NCBI GenBank assembly: GCA_910586255.1
Contig: CAJUHR010000028.1
Coordinates: forward strand, 4,667-68,666
Direction of reading: 5' to 3'
Length of the DNA: 64,000 nucleotides
From: an uncultured Lachnospiraceae bacterium
Lineage (GTDB): Bacteria; Bacillota; Clostridia; Lachnospirales; Lachnospiraceae
This document shows, in pieces, positions 61,104 to 64,000 of the stretch. The position numbers and the translations under genes are program-made. The notes under the pieces were generated by a model. That model was not told the DNA's origin. It was given only the letters and a program-made list of their open reading frames with translations, and ran no database searches. Each line of letters opens with the position of its first letter. The stretch's first letter is position 1.

Positions 61104-62819
61104 ATGGCCAAAAGGCAAAGTGCGGATCTGGAACGAAAGAAATTTTTTTCGGATCCCATTCTGATCAGTATGATCGTGGTGCTGCTTATATTTCTGGCGC
61201 TTTTTATTTTGTATCCGCTGCTCATGCTTTTGGTGGACAGTTTTTTGGAGGAGGGGCATGTTACATTAGCCGTGTTTAAACGGGTGCTGAGTCTGGAACG
61301 GTTTCAGATGGCATTTAGAAACACTTTAGTATTGGGGTTTATCACAGGGCTTGCTTCCACGGCCATTGGGCTTTTGTTTGCCTATGTGGAGGTATATGTT
61401 AAGCTGAGGACAAAGATCTTAGAAAAGCTGTTTGCGGTGGTGTCCATGCTTCCGGTAGTCTCGCCTCCCTTTGTGCTTTCCCTGTCTATGATTATGCTCT
61501 TTGGGCGCAGCGGCATTATCACCCGCTCCCTCTTAAAAATCTACGACTCCAATGTGTACGGGTTAAAGGGGATTGCCATTGTGCAGACCCTGACATTTTT
61601 CCCGGTGTGTTATCTGATGCTTAAAGGACTTCTCAAAAATATTGACCCGTCTTTAGAGGAGGCTACCCGGGATATGGGGGCTAGCCGGTGGAAGGTATTT
61701 ACCAGTGTGACTTTTCCCCTGCTGCTGCCGGGACTGGGAAACGCGTTTTTGGTGACCTTTATTGAGTCCGTGGCGGATTTTGCCAATCCCATGCTGATTG
61801 GCGGTTCCTATGACACCCTGGCCACCACCATCTATCTGCAGGTGACCGGCGCCTACGATTCCACCGGAGCGGCGGCCATGTCGGTGGTTCTTTTGTCTCT
61901 GACTGTGGTGTTGTTCCTGATTCAGAAATATTACCTGGAAAAGAAAACAGCTGCCACTCTCACAGGAAAGGCGTCCAGAATGCGGATGCTGATTGAGGAT
62001 AAAAGCGTCACAGTGCCTCTGACCATATTCTGCACTCTGGTGGCAGCTTTTGTGGTGCTGATGTATGTGATGGTTCCCTTTGGAGCACTGTTTACCCTGT
62101 GGGGCAGGGATTACAGCCTGTCCTTAAAATGGTTTCAGTACATGCTGCGGACCAGCGGACTGAAGGCATTTAAGGATTCCTTTGTGCTCTCCCTGATCGC
62201 ATCGCCGCTGACTGCGTTTCTCTCCATGGTCATCGCCTATCTGGTGGTGAAGAAGAAATTTAAGGGAAAAGGCTTTATTGAATTTGTCTCCATGTTAGCC
62301 ATGGCTGTGCCGGGAACCGTGCTGGGTATCGGATATATCCGAGGCTATGCCAACGGCCTGTTTCGGACAGGGGTGATGAGCGGGCTTTACGGGACGGGGC
62401 TGATTCTGATCATCGTGTTTATTGTGAGAAGCCTTCCCACAGGGACCAGAAGCGGTATCTCGGCGCTGCGCCAGATTGACAAGTCCATCGAGGAATCGGC
62501 ATATGACATGGGGGCCAATTCAGCCAGGGTGTTTATGACAGTTACCCTGCCTCTGATCAAGGATTCCTTTTTCAGCGGCTTAGTAACAGCCTTTGTGCGG
62601 AGTATCACAGCTATCTCTGCCATCATTCTTCTGGTGACGCCGGATTTCCTTCTGATTACCTGCCAGATCAATGAGCAGGCGGAGAAGGGCAACTACGGGG
62701 TGGCCTGCGCCTATGCAACGGTGCTGATTGCCATCACCTACGGGGCGGTGATGATCATGAATACCCTGATTCGGTTTTTCGGTGTCAGCAGAAACTTTAA
62801 GACTGGGGAGGATGCATAG
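61104..62819 (+). CDS. ABC transporter permease, double-length (FbpB/AfuB-like)
   Basis: 571 aa with 12 membrane segments in two homologous halves. Each half has an EAA loop: EEATRDMGASRWKVFTSVTF and EESAYDMGANSARVFMTVTL. One protein therefore makes the whole channel. ATG 61104 after AGGGGGCG. Ends exactly before the ATPase start, so all three genes form an operon. Confidence 0.94.
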   Translation: MAKRQSADLERKKFFSDPILISMIVVLLIFLALFILYPLLMLLVDSFLEEGHVTLAVFKRVLSLERFQMAFRNTLVLGFITGLASTAIGLLFAYVEVYVKLRTKILEKLFAVVSMLPVVSPPFVLSLSMIMLFGRSGIITRSLLKIYDSNVYGLKGIAIVQTLTFFPVCYLMLKGLLKNIDPSLEEATRDMGASRWKVFTSVTFPLLLPGLGNAFLVTFIESVADFANPMLIGGSYDTLATTIYLQVTGAYDSTGAAAMSVVLLSLTVVLFLIQKYYLEKKTAATLTGKASRMRMLIEDKSVTVPLTIFCTLVAAFVVLMYVMVPFGALFTLWGRDYSLSLKWFQYMLRTSGLKAFKDSFVLSLIASPLTAFLSMVIAYLVVKKKFKGKGFIEFVSMLAMAVPGTVLGIGYIRGYANGLFRTGVMSGLYGTGLILIIVFIVRSLPTGTRSGISALRQIDKSIEESAYDMGANSARVFMTVTLPLIKDSFFSGLVTAFVRSITAISAIILLVTPDFLLITCQINEQAEKGNYGVACAYATVLIAITYGAVMIMNTLIRFFGVSRNFKTGEDA

Positions 62820-63893
62820 ATGAAAGAGAAAAAGGGAGTCCGTCTGGAACATATTTCAAAGATTTACAAGGATCCGAAAACAGGAAAAGATTTTTACGCG
62901 GTTCAGGACACAACACTGGATATTGAGGCCGGAACCTTTGTGACCCTTTTAGGACCGTCCGGCTGCGGGAAAACTACAACCCTGCGGATGATCGCCGGAT
63001 TTGAGAGTCCGGACGAGGGGGAGATCTATTTAGGAGGCGAGGCCATCAACCATCTGACCCCCAACAAGAGGGACACGGCTATGGTATTTCAGAGCTATGC
63101 CCTTCTTCCCCACTACAATGTGTTTGACAATGTGGCCTATGGTCTGAAGATCCGCAAGATTTCCAAGGAGGAGATCCGGGAGCGGGTGATGAATATTTTA
63201 AAGCTGGTGGAGATGGACGGGATGGAGTCCAGGATGACGAATCAGCTTTCCGGAGGACAGCAGCAGCGGGTGGCCTTAGCCAGGGCGCTGGTGTTGGAGC
63301 CGGGGGTCCTTTTATTTGACGAGCCCCTGAGCAATCTGGATGCCAAGCTGCGGGTATCCATGAGGACGGAGATCCGGAAGATTCAGCAGAAGGTGGGAAT
63401 CACGGCCATCTATGTGACCCATGACCAGTCGGAGGCCATGAGCATTTCCGACAAGATCATCATCATGAGCAAGGGGAAGGTGGAGCAGATCGGAACGCCC
63501 CGGGAGATTTACTATCATCCCAATTCTCGCTTCGTGGCGGACTTTATCGGGGAGGCCAATTTTTTGGATGCCCGGGTTTTATCTGTGGACGGAGATAAGG
63601 CCAGGATTCAGGTGGCGGGAAAGGATCTGCAGGTGAACAATTTCGGCGGCGCCAGGGCGGGAGATACGGCTGCTCTGGTGATCCGGCCGGAGGCTGCGGT
63701 GCTGGCGGATAAAGGGCATTTGGAGGCCACGGTGATGCTGTCTACATTTATGGGAGCTTATCAGTATTATCAGGTTCAGGTGGACGGGATGGAGATTCAG
63801 ATTACGGATTATAATCCGGTGAACCGGCGGATCTATGAGGTGGGGGAGAAGGCGTTTCTTGATTTCGATTCCCGGGGAGTGTATATCTTGTAG
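62820..63893 (+). CDS. ABC transporter ATP-binding protein (PotA/FbpC-like)
   Basis: 357 aa. Walker A GPSGCGKTT, Q-loop VFQSYALLPHYNV, signature LSGGQQQRVALARALVLEP, Walker B VLLFDEPLSNLDAKLR, H-loop THDQSEAMS. The C-terminal 110 residues are a TOBE regulatory domain. No gap after the permease stop; RBS in the permease end (GGGGAGGATG). Energises the importer. Confidence 0.96.
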   Translation: MKEKKGVRLEHISKIYKDPKTGKDFYAVQDTTLDIEAGTFVTLLGPSGCGKTTTLRMIAGFESPDEGEIYLGGEAINHLTPNKRDTAMVFQSYALLPHYNVFDNVAYGLKIRKISKEEIRERVMNILKLVEMDGMESRMTNQLSGGQQQRVALARALVLEPGVLLFDEPLSNLDAKLRVSMRTEIRKIQQKVGITAIYVTHDQSEAMSISDKIIIMSKGKVEQIGTPREIYYHPNSRFVADFIGEANFLDARVLSVDGDKARIQVAGKDLQVNNFGGARAGDTAALVIRPEAAVLADKGHLEATVMLSTFMGAYQYYQVQVDGMEIQITDYNPVNRRIYEVGEKAFLDFDSRGVYIL

Positions 63894-64000
63894 ATTACGG
63901 AAAGGGTCTGTTGTTGCTTGAAGCAGTGGGAATACAGCCGGATTTGTCGAGTCTTTCCAAAGTTAGTTGAAATAAAGCTTTTATCAAATGGGAAAACATG
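63894..64000. other. Window end, no gene recognised
   Basis: 107 bases after the importer operon. No terminator or promoter is convincing; the final ATG has no visible RBS. Confidence 0.4.

Overview
The window looks like a chromosome segment of a low-to-mid-GC Firmicute, most likely a gut Lachnospiraceae of the Clostridium/Enterocloster/Hungatella type. The signs are strong AGGAGG-type ribosome binding sites, Gram-positive lipoproteins, a T-box leuS leader, an L20-type leader before infC-rpmI-rplT, YtrA-type GntR regulation, ABC-F proteins, TRAP/TAXI transport and AGCS symporters. The species is inference. No computation was run; positions were read by eye and several starts were moved to better ribosome binding sites.

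Layout. 1-6.1 kb: a divergent regulatory region with repeated operator-like motifs, then a DeoR regulator, an NPP-type phosphodiesterase, a Na+/amino-acid symporter, D-serine ammonia-lyase and a Cof-type HAD phosphatase. 6.3-9.8 kb: accessory DNA with a PD-(D/E)XK-like protein carrying a 24-bp tandem repeat, the C-terminal remnant of a TnpB transposon with its right end, a DUF2130 protein and small repeats. 9.9-12.9 kb: a MutS2-like ATPase without Smr domain, a deleted macro-domain fragment and aroD. 13.0-21.9 kb: a YtrA-like regulator with ABC exporter, then an HlyD/MacB-type efflux set with two tandem paralogous permeases. 22.0-25.5 kb: attenuated infC (ATT start)-rpmI-rplT, then an ABC-F protein. 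25.6-32.6 kb: Uma2 protein and a complete oligopeptide ABC importer.

32.7-37.3 kb is the most interesting part and reads as a compact defence island. A minus-strand gene fuses an SMC/OLD-like ATPase to a SAM methyltransferase. Divergent from it is an AvcD/DCD-type anti-phage deoxycytidine-nucleotide deaminase whose frame is cut by a single amber codon, followed by a tightly coupled 57-codon gene. Next comes a type III toxin-antitoxin locus (ToxIN/AbiQ family): consensus promoter, two 37-bp RNA repeats, a hairpin and toxN. The ATPase-methyltransferase fusion is the best candidate for an undescribed component.

37.4-64 kb: a secreted GDSL esterase; an aroF-tyrA-aroA operon on the minus strand; a 136-bp element with perfect 30-bp inverted arms; an EF-G paralogue with a substituted catalytic His; two CPBP membrane proteases; T-box leuS; an SGNH lipoprotein; a carbamate kinase-like protein; a family 2 glycosyltransferase; a TAXI-TRAP transporter (binding protein, DUF1850, fused permease); a secreted glycosidase-like protein; and an iron/phosphonate-type ABC importer. 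The aromatic pathway is split between aroD (12 kb) and aroF-tyrA-aroA (39-43 kb).
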